DNA of 54,657 nt from an uncultured Blautia sp. (GTDB lineage: Bacteria; Bacillota; Clostridia; Lachnospirales; Lachnospiraceae), in assembly GCA_934378195.1 (NCBI GenBank), contig CAKRPO010000010.1:1-54657 (forward strand), written 5' to 3'. Position 1 is the first letter of the stretch; the number at the start of each line of letters is the position of its first letter. Below are positions 14,398 to 23,293 of this stretch, in pieces. The notes under the pieces were generated by a model. The model worked only from the letters and a program-made list of their open reading frames with translations, was not told where the DNA came from and made no database searches. The position numbers and the translations under genes are program-made.

Positions 14398-15546
14398 TTA
14401 CAGCAACAACAAATTTCCAAAGTCAAACACATCTTCTTCATCCATCAATCGTTCCATTTCATTGAGATTCGGATCGGAGTGCTCGAGTTCTCTTGAAAAC
14501 TGATAACAGATAGATACCAGATTTTCAAAGGTGAAATGGCGGTCGTTTTTTAACCAGGTTCCGACGGCAAGTTCGTGGATCATGAACGTGCAGATCACTG
14601 CCATTTTGACTTTGGCAAAAATCTGATCATCATACACAGCACCACAGAAGTATGTATAGATCCAGTAGAGCAGAAGCTGTTCTTCCTGAATTGTCCAGTC
14701 TGGATAAGCAGATGCAAACTCTGTATAAAGTTCCTTAAGTTCCATATCATCTTTGCAGGAACCATAAAGTGGAGCGAGAGCCTGGCGAAGGTATTTATGC
14801 CAGCCTGGACGGAGAACCTCCATCCGTGGAATAACGGATTCCCAGATCTGTTTGCTGAGAGTCAGAAGAGAGGACGGATCCGGACGCCATTTCTGAATCT
14901 TGTTCTGAAATTTCTCGTCAAATCCGGCGTTCTGATGACGGCCACGGATACCTTCCCACTGAAACAGTTCATTTTTGTCAAGACTCAGCTGGAAATCATG
15001 CGCACAGGCCAGTAGCTTCTGACGGCGTAGCTGAACAGACACCGATCTGCCCTGAATAACCGAAAAAAGATACTCTCTGGTATCCATCAGGGCGGTAAAC
15101 AGAAGATAATCAAAATCATCATAAGTTTCTTCTGGTGATGGAACATCTTTTGTCACGAAAGAGATTTTTTCTTTATGTGAGAGAAAAATCCGTGCGGCTT
15201 CGGGACAGGAGAGAGAAAGAGAATATTCACGAAGTCCTTCAAATTCTTCAATATGGCGTGGATATTTGCGACAGGTATCGCATAACATATTTTTACCGGC
15301 TTCGCTGTATATGTCACAGAGATTTTCGTCATTTAGAAATGCACAGCGGTGTCCATACTGGTGGAAAGAATGTTCTTTCCAGTCAATATCGTTATGAAGC
15401 CTGTTTCGGAATGAGCCTTTGAATTTCTGATATTTTTTCAGGCTTTTATCATCGATCATAATCTGCCAGCCGGCACAGCAGGTGTCGGGACAGACTCCTG
15501 CAATACAGGAAAATTCTTTAAAAAAGGCAGGTTTTGTTATCTGCAT
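14398..15546 (-). CDS. fliB: FliB-family lysine-N-methylase
   Basis: 382 residues from the ATG at 15546, where AAGGAGGACAAGAC sits just upstream; the longer frame only runs antisense into the antiporter gene. The Cys-rich N-terminus (CIAGVCPDTCCAGWQI), RCAFL, CDIYSE..MLCDTCRKYPR and SCPEAARIF are hallmarks of the FliB family, named for methylation of flagellin lysines in Salmonella, and probably bind a metal cluster. No other flagellar gene is in the window, and such homologues are common in non-motile Lachnospiraceae, so the true substrate may differ. It is convergent with the peptide operon and shares its terminator. Confidence 0.85.
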   Translation of the reverse strand: MQITKPAFFKEFSCIAGVCPDTCCAGWQIMIDDKSLKKYQKFKGSFRNRLHNDIDWKEHSFHQYGHRCAFLNDENLCDIYSEAGKNMLCDTCRKYPRHIEEFEGLREYSLSLSCPEAARIFLSHKEKISFVTKDVPSPEETYDDFDYLLFTALMDTREYLFSVIQGRSVSVQLRRQKLLACAHDFQLSLDKNELFQWEGIRGRHQNAGFDEKFQNKIQKWRPDPSSLLTLSKQIWESVIPRMEVLRPGWHKYLRQALAPLYGSCKDDMELKELYTEFASAYPDWTIQEEQLLLYWIYTYFCGAVYDDQIFAKVKMAVICTFMIHELAVGTWLKNDRHFTFENLVSICYQFSRELEHSDPNLNEMERLMDEEDVFDFGNLLLL

Positions 15547-15631
15547 GTCTTGTCCTCCTTGTTCTAATGTGCGATAATGTTCAGCAGAAGTATAACATCT
15601 TATAAAATAAACTACAACAAAAGGAGTTATT

Positions 15632-16642
15632 ATGGAAAGATTTGTAAACAATGCACCATTTGTACTGGTTCTGCTCTGTCTGGTCGTTGGATTTGTATTT
15701 TTGATCAAAGGGGCGGACTTTTTTGTGGAGGGAAGCTCCAGCATTGCCAAGAGACTGAAAGTGCCTTCTATTATCATAGGCCTGACGATCGTGGCGATGG
15801 GAACATCTCTTCCGGAGACGGCAGTCAGTGTGACTGCTTCTCTTGTACACAACAATGAACTGGCAGTCAGCAATGTTGTTGGTTCTAATATTTTTAATCT
15901 GATGTTTGTCATTGGCGTATGTGCGATTCTGACACCGGTACTGGTACAGCGAGAGACGATCAGGAGGGATATTCCGTTTTCAATACTTTGCGCACTGCTG
16001 CTTTTGGGCCTGGGATATCTCGGTCTGGGTGATGCGACTGGGATGACGCTTGGACATCTGGACGGTGCTATCTTTCTGGGAGCTTTCGCAGGCTACATTT
16101 TGTATATGATCCGGACAGCACTTCAGGCCAGAGCAGAGGGAAAAAAGGTGGAAATAGAAGCAGTAGAAGAGCTTGAGGACGGAGAATTGAAACTGCTTTC
16201 TTATCCCAAAAGTATTCTCTTCATTGTTGGCGGAGCAGCAGCAATTGCTTTTGGTGGTGATCTGACAGTCGATGCGGCCAGCAGGATTGCGATTGACCTT
16301 GGGATGAGCCAGACACTTGTGGGCCTGACGATTGTTTCTATCGGCACATCCCTTCCAGAACTGGTGACATCGGTTGTGGCGGCACGTAAGAACGAGGTTG
16401 ATATGGCAGTGGGCAATGCAGTAGGTTCGAATGTTTTTAATATTTTGATGGTTCTTGGTATTGCATCGGTAATCAGCCCGGTATCCCTGATCAGTGAAAA
16501 TATTATTGACATCGCAGTGCTTATCATCTTTTCAATTGCTGTGTGGGCGTTTGCACGAAGCGAAAGAAAGATCGGCAGACGAGAGGGTATTGTTATGGTG
16601 TTGATGTATCTGATCTACAGTGCGTATATCATTATGAGATGA
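15632..16642 (+). CDS. yrbG: Calcium/sodium antiporter, CaCA family (YrbG-like)
   Basis: 336 residues with about ten membrane segments in two inverted halves. Each half carries the alpha-repeat: GLTIVAMGTSLPETAVS (about 49-65) and GLTIVSIGTSLPELVTS (about 231-247), plus VVGSNIFNL and AVGSNVFNI, the ion-binding sites of the Ca2+/cation antiporter superfamily. An acidic cytoplasmic loop lies near 170-187. The start has AAAGGAGTTATT upstream. It exchanges Ca2+ for Na+ or H+ across the cell membrane. It is divergent from fliB. Confidence 0.93.
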   Translation: MERFVNNAPFVLVLLCLVVGFVFLIKGADFFVEGSSSIAKRLKVPSIIIGLTIVAMGTSLPETAVSVTASLVHNNELAVSNVVGSNIFNLMFVIGVCAILTPVLVQRETIRRDIPFSILCALLLLGLGYLGLGDATGMTLGHLDGAIFLGAFAGYILYMIRTALQARAEGKKVEIEAVEELEDGELKLLSYPKSILFIVGGAAAIAFGGDLTVDAASRIAIDLGMSQTLVGLTIVSIGTSLPELVTSVVAARKNEVDMAVGNAVGSNVFNILMVLGIASVISPVSLISENIIDIAVLIIFSIAVWAFARSERKIGRREGIVMVLMYLIYSAYIIMR

Positions 16643-16704
16643 TCATAAAACAGACGTTTTGGAGTGAAAGATTTGGCACTAATGACAGTAATGTTTGACG
16701 AATC

Positions 16705-16733
16705 TTGAATTCCCGCATGTTTTGTGTTATGAT
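16705..16733 (+). promoter_or_regulatory. Extended -10 promoter of glmS
   Basis: TTGAAT (16705-16710) and TATGAT (16728-16733) with 17-base spacing; TGT directly before the -10 gives the extended element. About 96 bases of leader follow, without the glmS ribozyme core. Confidence 0.6.
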
Positions 16734-16829
16734 AGACGAAAATTTGTTTTTTGCATTTATATAATTATGCTTATTTTTTACATTATGTAGTGAATTTTTT
16801 ATAGCAGGTAGAGAAGAGGAGAAATATTT

Positions 16830-18668
16830 ATGTGTGGAATAGTAGGTTTTACAGGAAGCCATCAGGCAGCACCAATCCTTCTGGATGGTCTTTCCAAGCT
16901 GGAATATCGTGGATATGATTCTGCAGGCATTGCTATCCGTGATGGAGAAGGCGAGACAGAAGTCATTAAAGCCAAGGGACGTCTGAAAGTTCTTTCTGAG
17001 AAAACAAATGGTGGAGAGTCCGTTCTGGGCACCTGTGGCATCGGACATACCAGATGGGCGACTCATGGAGAACCGTCTGAGAACAATGCGCATCCTCATG
17101 TGAGTGATGATGGCAATGTGGTAGCTGTTCATAATGGTATCATTGAGAACTATCAGGAACTGAAGGATAAGCTTCTTCGCAAGGGCTATGAGTTTTATTC
17201 AGAGACAGATACAGAGGTAGCTGTTAAACTTGTTGATTATTACTATAAGAAATACGAGGGAACTCCGGTAGATGCGATCAACCATGCAATGGTTCGTATC
17301 CGTGGCTCCTATGCGCTTGCAATCATGTTCAAGGATTATCCGGAAGAAATCTATGTTGCCCGCAAAGACAGCCCGATGATTCTTGGTGTATCAGACGGTG
17401 AATCTTATATTGCATCAGATGTTCCGGCTATCCTGAAATATACAAGAAATGTATACTATATCGGTAATCTGGAAATGGCCCGTGTACGTAAAGGTGAGAT
17501 TACTTTCTACAATCTGGATGGTGAAGAGATCCAGAAAGAAATGAAGACAATTGAATGGGATGCAGAAGCAGCAGAGAAGGCAGGTTTTGAGCATTTCATG
17601 ATGAAAGAGATTCATGAGCAGCCAAAGGCAGTACAGGATACGCTGAACTCTGTTGTAAAAGATGGACAGATTGATCTTTCTGAGATTGGTCTTGCTGATG
17701 AAGATATCCAGGATATTGATCAGATCTATATTATTGCATGTGGTTCTGCATATCATGTAGGAATGGCAGCACAGTATGTGTTTGAAGATATGGTGCGTGT
17801 GCCGGTGCGTGTAGAACTGGCATCTGAGTTCCGCTATCGTAATCCTATCCTGAATCCGAAAGCACTGGCGATCATTATCAGTCAGTCTGGAGAGACTGCA
17901 GACAGTCTGGCAGCACTGAGACTTTGCAAAGAGAATGATATTCGTACACTTGGTATCGTAAATGTAGTCGGTTCTTCCATCGCACGTGAAGCAGATAATG
18001 TATTCTATACACTTGCCGGACCGGAAATCTCTGTTGCGACAACAAAGGCATACAGCACACAGCTGATCGCTTCCTATGCACTGGCTATCCAGTTTGCGAA
18101 AGTAAAGGGAACAATTTCAGATGAGAAGTATGTGGCTTATATCAAAGAACTTGAAACCCTGCCGGATAAGATTCAGAGAATCATTGATGACAAAGAGCGT
18201 ATCCAGTGGTTTGCATCCAAACAGGCAAATGCAAAGGATGTATTTTTTATTGGTCGTGGTATTGACTATGCAATTTGTCTCGAAGGCAGCCTGAAGATGA
18301 AAGAGATCAGTTATATCCATTCTGAGGCATATGCAGCAGGTGAGCTGAAACACGGTACGATCTCTCTGATCGAGGATGGTACACTGGTGATAGGTGTTCT
18401 TACACAGCCGGCTCTTTATGAAAAAACAGTCAGCAATATGGTAGAATGCAAGAGCCGTGGAGCTTATCTGATGGGCCTGACGACATTTGGCAATTATAAC
18501 ATCGAGGATACTGCGGACTTCACCGTATATATCCCGAAGACAGATCCACATTTTGCAACATCCCTTGCAGTCATTCCGCTGCAGCTGCTGGGATACTATG
18601 TAAGCGTTGCCAAGGGTCTTGATGTAGATAAGCCGAGAAACCTCGCAAAGAGCGTAACAGTAGAATAA
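16830..18668 (+). CDS. glmS: Glutamine--fructose-6-phosphate aminotransferase (isomerizing)
   Basis: 612 residues, normal length. The N-terminal glutaminase starts with the nucleophile Cys2 (MCGIVGFTG) and has HTRWATHGEPSENNAHPH. The C-terminal half has two SIS domains with the sugar-phosphate loops ACGSAYHVG, SQSGETADS and the ending DKPRNLAKSVTVE. It makes glucosamine-6-phosphate from fructose-6-phosphate and glutamine, the entry to peptidoglycan and amino-sugar synthesis. It stands alone with its own promoter and a strong terminator. Many Firmicutes control glmS with a ribozyme; none is recognisable in the 187 bases upstream, so regulation is probably different here. Confidence 0.98.
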   Translation: MCGIVGFTGSHQAAPILLDGLSKLEYRGYDSAGIAIRDGEGETEVIKAKGRLKVLSEKTNGGESVLGTCGIGHTRWATHGEPSENNAHPHVSDDGNVVAVHNGIIENYQELKDKLLRKGYEFYSETDTEVAVKLVDYYYKKYEGTPVDAINHAMVRIRGSYALAIMFKDYPEEIYVARKDSPMILGVSDGESYIASDVPAILKYTRNVYYIGNLEMARVRKGEITFYNLDGEEIQKEMKTIEWDAEAAEKAGFEHFMMKEIHEQPKAVQDTLNSVVKDGQIDLSEIGLADEDIQDIDQIYIIACGSAYHVGMAAQYVFEDMVRVPVRVELASEFRYRNPILNPKALAIIISQSGETADSLAALRLCKENDIRTLGIVNVVGSSIAREADNVFYTLAGPEISVATTKAYSTQLIASYALAIQFAKVKGTISDEKYVAYIKELETLPDKIQRIIDDKERIQWFASKQANAKDVFFIGRGIDYAICLEGSLKMKEISYIHSEAYAAGELKHGTISLIEDGTLVIGVLTQPALYEKTVSNMVECKSRGAYLMGLTTFGNYNIEDTADFTVYIPKTDPHFATSLAVIPLQLLGYYVSVAKGLDVDKPRNLAKSVTVE

Positions 18669-18682
18669 TGTTCGACTTGAAC

Positions 18683-18716
18683 AAAAAGCGGAAAGCCCTC
18701 AGGCTTTCCGCTTTTT
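18683..18716. terminator. Strong bidirectional terminator between glmS and a small membrane-protein gene
   Basis: A perfect 15-bp stem (18683-18697 with 18702-18716), a CTCA loop and a T run in both directions. The minus-strand small gene ends inside its loop. Confidence 0.9.
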
Positions 18717-18857
18717 ATCGTCCATCCACATCTTTATATAATCCATTTGTTCCTGGTCGGAGACTTCCTGTGAGCCGGGATCATTTCCGGCGGCGAGGCA
18801 GCAGAAGAGCACAAATGCCTGCAAACAGAAAAATACGATAAAAAGAACAATGATCAA
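18699..18857 (-). CDS. Small single-pass membrane protein (52 residues)
   Basis: The minus strand encodes about 52 residues from a TTG at 18857, with AAAGGGGG about 8 bases upstream; a GTG at 18866 would give 55. The first half is one membrane helix (IIVLFIVFFCLQAFVLFCCLAA), followed by a short acidic then basic cytoplasmic-type tail (SQEVSDQEQMDYIKMWMDDKKRKA). The stop codon lies in the loop of the glmS terminator, so the last codons are written by the hairpin. The coherent membrane helix and ribosome binding site argue for a real gene. Function unknown. Confidence 0.6.
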   Translation of the reverse strand: MIIVLFIVFFCLQAFVLFCCLAAGNDPGSQEVSDQEQMDYIKMWMDDKKRKA

Positions 18858-18923
18858 AATCTGCACCCCCTTTCCGCAGAACTGGAATATATTAATATAG
18901 AAACCTCTATCTGGAGTATATGT

Positions 18924-19760
18924 ATGAATCAGTCATATTATACAGGAAAAGGAATTGGTGTGGCAATTCTTGATACGGGAATTTATCCGCATATTGATTT
19001 TGACAGCAGGATCTGTGCATTTGCAGACTTTATTTCACATAAAAAAGTACCTTATGATGACAATGGACATGGTACCTGTGTGGCAGGAATACTGGCAGGG
19101 AGCGGGACTGCATCCATGGGAAAATATCGTGGAATGGCTCCGGGATGCAGAGTGGCGGCGTTGAAAGTACTGGACCGGTTTGGGAATGGAAACAAAGAAG
19201 ATGTGGTGCAGGCATTTCGTTGGATACTTGGAAACAGGGAAAGATATAATCTGCGGATCATCAATATATCAGTGGGAACGACTTATCGGACCAGGAATGA
19301 TCAGGATGTATTGATACAGGGAGTAGAAAAACTATGGGATGAAGGACTTGTCGTGGTAGCTGCTGCCGGAAATCAGGGACCAGATCCGGGAAGTGTGACA
19401 GCCCCGGGATGCAGCAAAAAGATCATTACGGTAGGATCCAGCGATATGCTGTCAGGAAAACGGGCGGTATCTGGAAGAGGACCTACGTTTGAATGTGTAT
19501 GTAAGCCAGATCTGGTAGCACCTGGACGTAAGATTATGGCCTGTGCGCCTGGATTTGGAAATCAGTACAGCATGAAGAGTGGGACATCAATGTCGACGCC
19601 GCTGGTATCAGGAGCAATTGCACTGGCCCTGGAAAAAGATCCGCTGCTATCGAATGTAGAGATCAAAATGATGCTGAAAGACAGCTGCGATGATCTGGGA
19701 CTGCCGAGAAATCAGCAGGGATGGGGAAAATTTAATGTTCAAAAATTCCTGGCATTATAG
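18924..19760 (+). CDS. Subtilisin-like serine protease (S8 family), compact cytosolic form
   Basis: 278 residues with the full triad: Asp17 (AILDTGI), His49 (DDNGHGTCVAG) and Ser222 (KSGTSMSTPLVSG), plus the oxyanion region AAAGNQGP. The protein begins at the catalytic core: no signal peptide and no prodomain. This resembles intracellular subtilisins, though those carry a short N-terminal inhibitory extension that is also missing. The ATG has GGAG 10 bases upstream. The gene is divergent from the small membrane-protein gene. Target unknown; intracellular regulatory proteolysis is plausible. Confidence 0.93.
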   Translation: MNQSYYTGKGIGVAILDTGIYPHIDFDSRICAFADFISHKKVPYDDNGHGTCVAGILAGSGTASMGKYRGMAPGCRVAALKVLDRFGNGNKEDVVQAFRWILGNRERYNLRIINISVGTTYRTRNDQDVLIQGVEKLWDEGLVVVAAAGNQGPDPGSVTAPGCSKKIITVGSSDMLSGKRAVSGRGPTFECVCKPDLVAPGRKIMACAPGFGNQYSMKSGTSMSTPLVSGAIALALEKDPLLSNVEIKMMLKDSCDDLGLPRNQQGWGKFNVQKFLAL

Positions 19761-19822
19761 GGAAATACACAGCATTGTATGAACAAAAATGCATGATTTT
19801 ACCATAGTAAAGGCTGAAAGTA

Positions 19823-19851
19823 TTGACGGAAATCTTTTTTTCGGATAGAAT
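19823..19851 (+). promoter_or_regulatory. Promoter of icd
   Basis: TTGACG (19823-19828) and TAGAAT (19846-19851), 17 bases apart. The leader contains the dispersed inverted repeat at 19865-19892. Confidence 0.6.
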
Positions 19852-19864
19852 AGTAGGAAATTCG

Positions 19865-19892
19865 GTTATTGTTCAATGGAGTGAACAGTAAC
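19865..19892. repeat. Dispersed GTGAACAGTAAC repeat, copy 1 (hairpin form)
   Basis: GTTATTGTTCA (19865-19875) and TGAACAGTAAC (19882-19892) are complementary at 10 of 11 positions around a 6-base loop. The core GGAGTGAACAGTAAC matches the copies ending at 44918 (with one added G in the run before it) and 51275 (exact). It lies in the icd leader. Confidence 0.65.
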
Positions 19893-19923
19893 GGAAAATC
19901 GGATAAAGCAAGGGAGACGTATT

Positions 19924-21132
19924 ATGAAAAAAATTCAAATGACGACACCGTTGGTAGAGATGGATGGAGATGAGATGACCAGGATTCTCTGGAAAATGAT
20001 CAAAGATGAGCTTCTCCTTCCGTTTATTGACCTGAACACAGAGTACTATGACCTTGGTCTGAATTATCGTAATGAGACAGATGATCAGGTTACGATCGAT
20101 GCAGCAGAAGCTACAAAGAAATATGGCGTTGCAGTTAAGTGTGCGACGATCACACCGAATCATGCACGTATGGATGAGTATGATCTTAAGAAAATGTACA
20201 AGAGTCCGAACGGTACGATTCGTGCGATCCTTGACGGTACCGTATTCCGTGCGCCGATTGTTGTAAAAGGAATCGAGCCATGCGTACGCAACTGGAAGAA
20301 ACCGATCACACTTGCGCGTCATGCATATGGAGATATTTACAAGAATACAGAGATGTACATTGACAAACCGGGTAAAGTAGAACTGGTCTATACTTCTGAA
20401 GACGGTGAAGAGAAACGCTCCCTTGTACAGGAATTTAAAGCACCTGGAGTAGCAATGGGTATGCACAATATGACAGCGTCCATCGAAAGCTTTGCAAGAA
20501 GCTGTTTTAATTACGCACTGGATACAAAGCAGGATGTATGGTTTGGCGCAAAGGATACTATTTCCAAGACATACGATGCGAAGTTCAAGGCTGTATTCCA
20601 GAATATATTTGATACAGAATTCAAAGACAAATTCGAAGAAGCAGGACTTACTTACTTCTACAGTCTGATCGATGATATTGTGGCCCGTGTTATGAAGGCA
20701 AAGGGCGGCTTTATCTGGGCATGCAAGAACTATGACGGTGATGTCATGAGTGACATGGTTTCATCCGCATTTGGTTCTCTTGCAATGATGACATCTGTAC
20801 TTGTTTCTCCTCAGGGATATTACGAATATGAAGCAGCTCATGGAACAGTACAGAGACATTATTATCGTCATCTGGAAGGCAAAGAGACATCTACCAACTC
20901 TGTGGCAACGATTTTTGCATGGACAGGAGCTCTTCGTAAACGTGGTGAACTGGATGGTAATCAGGAGCTTGCGGAGTTTGCTGACAAACTGGAAAGAGCA
21001 ACCCTTTCTACAATTGAGAGCGGCAAGATGACCAAAGACCTTGCGCTGATCACAACACTTGAAAATCCAACTGTACTGAACAGTCGCGACTTTATTCTTG
21101 CGATCAGAGAATCTCTGGAGAAAATGCTGTAA
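19924..21132 (+). CDS. icd: Isocitrate dehydrogenase (NADP-type, eukaryote-like subfamily)
   Basis: 402 residues, full length for the homodimeric IDH group that includes eukaryotic cytosolic enzymes: [11 protein letters not shown] at the start, [30 protein letters not shown] with substrate-binding Ser/Asn/Arg, and [14 protein letters not shown] for cofactor binding. It oxidises isocitrate to 2-oxoglutarate, producing NADPH, and in anaerobic Lachnospiraceae mainly feeds glutamate synthesis. GGGAGACGTATT precedes the ATG. Its own promoter and a downstream hairpin suggest a monocistronic unit. Confidence 0.95.
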   Translation: MKKIQMTTPLVEMDGDEMTRILWKMIKDELLLPFIDLNTEYYDLGLNYRNETDDQVTIDAAEATKKYGVAVKCATITPNHARMDEYDLKKMYKSPNGTIRAILDGTVFRAPIVVKGIEPCVRNWKKPITLARHAYGDIYKNTEMYIDKPGKVELVYTSEDGEEKRSLVQEFKAPGVAMGMHNMTASIESFARSCFNYALDTKQDVWFGAKDTISKTYDAKFKAVFQNIFDTEFKDKFEEAGLTYFYSLIDDIVARVMKAKGGFIWACKNYDGDVMSDMVSSAFGSLAMMTSVLVSPQGYYEYEAAHGTVQRHYYRHLEGKETSTNSVATIFAWTGALRKRGELDGNQELAEFADKLERATLSTIESGKMTKDLALITTLENPTVLNSRDFILAIRESLEKML

Positions 21133-21161
21133 GATACATACAAAAGAAAAGAATACGTAAA

Positions 21162-21198
21162 AAGAGCCATTGTATCCATATAAGGTACAGTGGCTCTT
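21162..21198. terminator. Hairpin between convergent icd and ABC-F genes
   Basis: AAGAGCCA..TGTA..CC pairs with GGTACAGTGGCTCTT with one G-T pair and one bulge, around a short AT-rich loop. The T tract is weak. Position between convergent genes supports a bidirectional terminator. Confidence 0.6.
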
Positions 21199-21218
21199 GC
21201 GTTACGGGGGAACAGCAG

Positions 21219-23135
21219 TTATGCCAGTTCCTCCCATTTTTCATATAATTCTTCAAGTTCTTCCTGAATCTTGTCTTTTTCACGGCTCAGTTCAGCGCAG
21301 CGTCCGACATTTGTGCAGACGTCCGGGAGAACCAGCGTATCATCAATTTCTTTGTCACGTGTTTCGAGTTCTTCAATACGCTTTTCTACTTTTTTGAGCT
21401 CGTTTTCCTGCTTGCGCTTACGTGCCTGTTCTTCTTTCTGCTGCTGCCAGGTGAGCTTTCCTTCAGAAGGAGCTTCTGCCTGGGCTGCTTCAGCGGATTC
21501 CTGTGCAGAAGGAGCGTATTTCTCGGTCAGTTCTTCTTTCTTCTCCAGATAGTAGTCATAATCACCAATGTAGTTGACAACAGACTGATTGGTCAGATCC
21601 AGAATGCGGGTGGCAGTCTGGTTAATGAAGTAACGGTCATGAGAAACATACAGTACTGTTCCGGTATAACTGTTCAGTGCTTCTTCGAGGATTTCTTTGG
21701 AAGCGATATCCAGATGGTTGGTAGGCTCATCAAGAATCAGGAAATTGGCTTCTGAAAGCATCAGTTTTGCAAGAGAAACACGGCCTCGCTCACCACCGGA
21801 AAGAGAAGAGATTACTTTGAATACATCATCTCCGGTAAACAAGAATGCAGCGAGCATGTTGCGAATCTGTGTTTCGGTCAGTGTCGGGTAAGTATCTGAA
21901 ATTTCTTCAAAGATTGTCTTTTCTGCATGAAGTACATGGTGTTCCTGATCATAATATCCAATCTGAACTTTGGCGCCCAGAGAGAAGATTCCGGCATCTG
22001 CGTCCAGAAGACCATTGAGAATCTTGAGCATGGTAGTTTTGCCGGTTCCGTTGTTACCGATCAGGGCAACACGTTCGCCTCGCTTGATCTGGAAGGAAAT
22101 GCCAGAGAAAAGCTTCTGCTGCGGAAAACTCTTGGCAAGTTCTTCTACTGTCAGGACATCATTTCCACTGACAACGCGCGGCTCCAGAGAAAGACGCATC
22201 TGACTCTGAACTTCGATCGGTTTGTCAATACGCTGGATCTTGTTCAGCATCTTTTCACGGCTCTCTGCACGTTTGATGGATTTCTCTCTGTTAAAGGATT
22301 TCAGTTTGACAATAACTGCTTCCTGATGTTTGATCTCACGCTGCTGATTAAGATATGCCTTGTATTGGGCATCGCGAAGCTGAGCCTTTTTTTCTGCATA
22401 GGCGGAATAGTTGCCGCTGTACATGCGAACCTGTCCGGCGTCGATCTCGATGACCTTGGTGACAACTTTGTCCAGAAAATAGCGGTCATGAGAGACGATA
22501 AAAACAGCCCCCGGATAATTGAGAAGATAAGTTTCCAGCCAGGCAATACTCTCCATATCCAGATGGTTGGTAGGTTCATCGAGCAGGAGAATATCCGGCT
22601 TGGAGATTAAGAGTTTACCGAGAGCAACGCGGGTCTTCTGACCACCGGAAAGAGTAGATACCTGTTTGTTGAAATCTTCTTCGGTAAAACCGAGACCGTT
22701 CAGGACACCCATGAGTTCGCTTTTATATGCGTAGCCATTTTCCAGCTCAAATTCATGAGTCAGACGCGTATAGGAATTCATCAGGCGGTCAAGTTCTTCG
22801 CCGGAAGCAGTTTTCATCTGGAGTTCCATGGCACGAAGACGGTCTTCCATATCGATGATGTACTGCTTGGTGCTTAATAATTCTTCGTATACAGAAAGAT
22901 GTCCCCGCACATCCTGATACTGTGCAAGATATCCGATCCGTTTGTCTTTGGCAAGGACTACCTGACCGGCATCTGCATGGATTTCTTCCATTATAATGCG
23001 AAGCAATGTGGTTTTGCCGGCACCGTTGTTTCCGATCAGGGCGGCTTTTTCACGTTCTTCTATATGAAAAGAGGCATCTTCCAGAATCACTTTTTCACCA
23101 AAGGATTTGGAGATACCCTGGCATGATAAGATCAT
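21219..23135 (-). CDS. ABC-F family ATPase (YdiF/Uup-like)
   Basis: 638 residues with two ABC domains and no membrane part. Walker A GNNGAGKTT (about 36) and GNNGTGKTT (about 350); signatures LSGGQKTRVAL and LSGGERGRVSL; Walker B LLLDEPTNHLD and LILDEPTNHLD. The inter-domain linker is charged, and the last ~75 residues form a coiled coil (LKKVEKRIEELETRDKEIDD), as in the Uup/YdiF group rather than antibiotic-resistance ABC-F proteins. These act on the ribosome to relieve stalls or aid assembly. The start has CGGAGGAATAATT. The gene is divergent from rex. Confidence 0.93.
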   Translation of the reverse strand: MILSCQGISKSFGEKVILEDASFHIEEREKAALIGNNGAGKTTLLRIIMEEIHADAGQVVLAKDKRIGYLAQYQDVRGHLSVYEELLSTKQYIIDMEDRLRAMELQMKTASGEELDRLMNSYTRLTHEFELENGYAYKSELMGVLNGLGFTEEDFNKQVSTLSGGQKTRVALGKLLISKPDILLLDEPTNHLDMESIAWLETYLLNYPGAVFIVSHDRYFLDKVVTKVIEIDAGQVRMYSGNYSAYAEKKAQLRDAQYKAYLNQQREIKHQEAVIVKLKSFNREKSIKRAESREKMLNKIQRIDKPIEVQSQMRLSLEPRVVSGNDVLTVEELAKSFPQQKLFSGISFQIKRGERVALIGNNGTGKTTMLKILNGLLDADAGIFSLGAKVQIGYYDQEHHVLHAEKTIFEEISDTYPTLTETQIRNMLAAFLFTGDDVFKVISSLSGGERGRVSLAKLMLSEANFLILDEPTNHLDIASKEILEEALNSYTGTVLYVSHDRYFINQTATRILDLTNQSVVNYIGDYDYYLEKKEELTEKYAPSAQESAEAAQAEAPSEGKLTWQQQKEEQARKRKQENELKKVEKRIEELETRDKEIDDTLVLPDVCTNVGRCAELSREKDKIQEELEELYEKWEELA

Positions 23136-23211
23136 AATTATTCCTCCGAAGTAAATATACGGTATGATTATAAAAGTAAAAAAGCCCTTTGTAAAGGAAA
23201 AACAACGAAAA

Positions 23212-23228
23212 TTGTATATAATTCACAA
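23212..23228. promoter_or_regulatory. Rex-operator-like sequence upstream of rex
   Basis: TTGTATATAATTCACAA has TTGT and TTCACAA arms like the TTGTGAA..TTCACAA Rex box, though with imperfect symmetry and one base short of 18. It sits 6 bases upstream of the rex -35 box, compatible with autoregulation. Confidence 0.35.
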
Positions 23229-23234
23229 CATTGA

Positions 23235-23263
23235 TTGACAAGAAAATATCATTTCGGTATAAT
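23235..23263 (+). promoter_or_regulatory. Consensus SigA promoter of rex
   Basis: TTGACA (23235-23240), 17 bases, TATAAT (23258-23263): an exact consensus match, 30 bases upstream of the GTG start. Confidence 0.85.
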
Positions 23264-23293
23264 TAACGGGAAAGTATAAGGGAGGGACGAACG

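Noticed and set aside
14398..15912. Longer 504-codon version of the FliB gene
   Set aside because: The extra 122 codons are antisense to the antiporter gene; a strong ribosome binding site marks the start at 15546.
16643..16829. glmS ribozyme upstream of glmS
   Set aside because: The leader is short and has no recognisable ribozyme core; only a promoter is seen.
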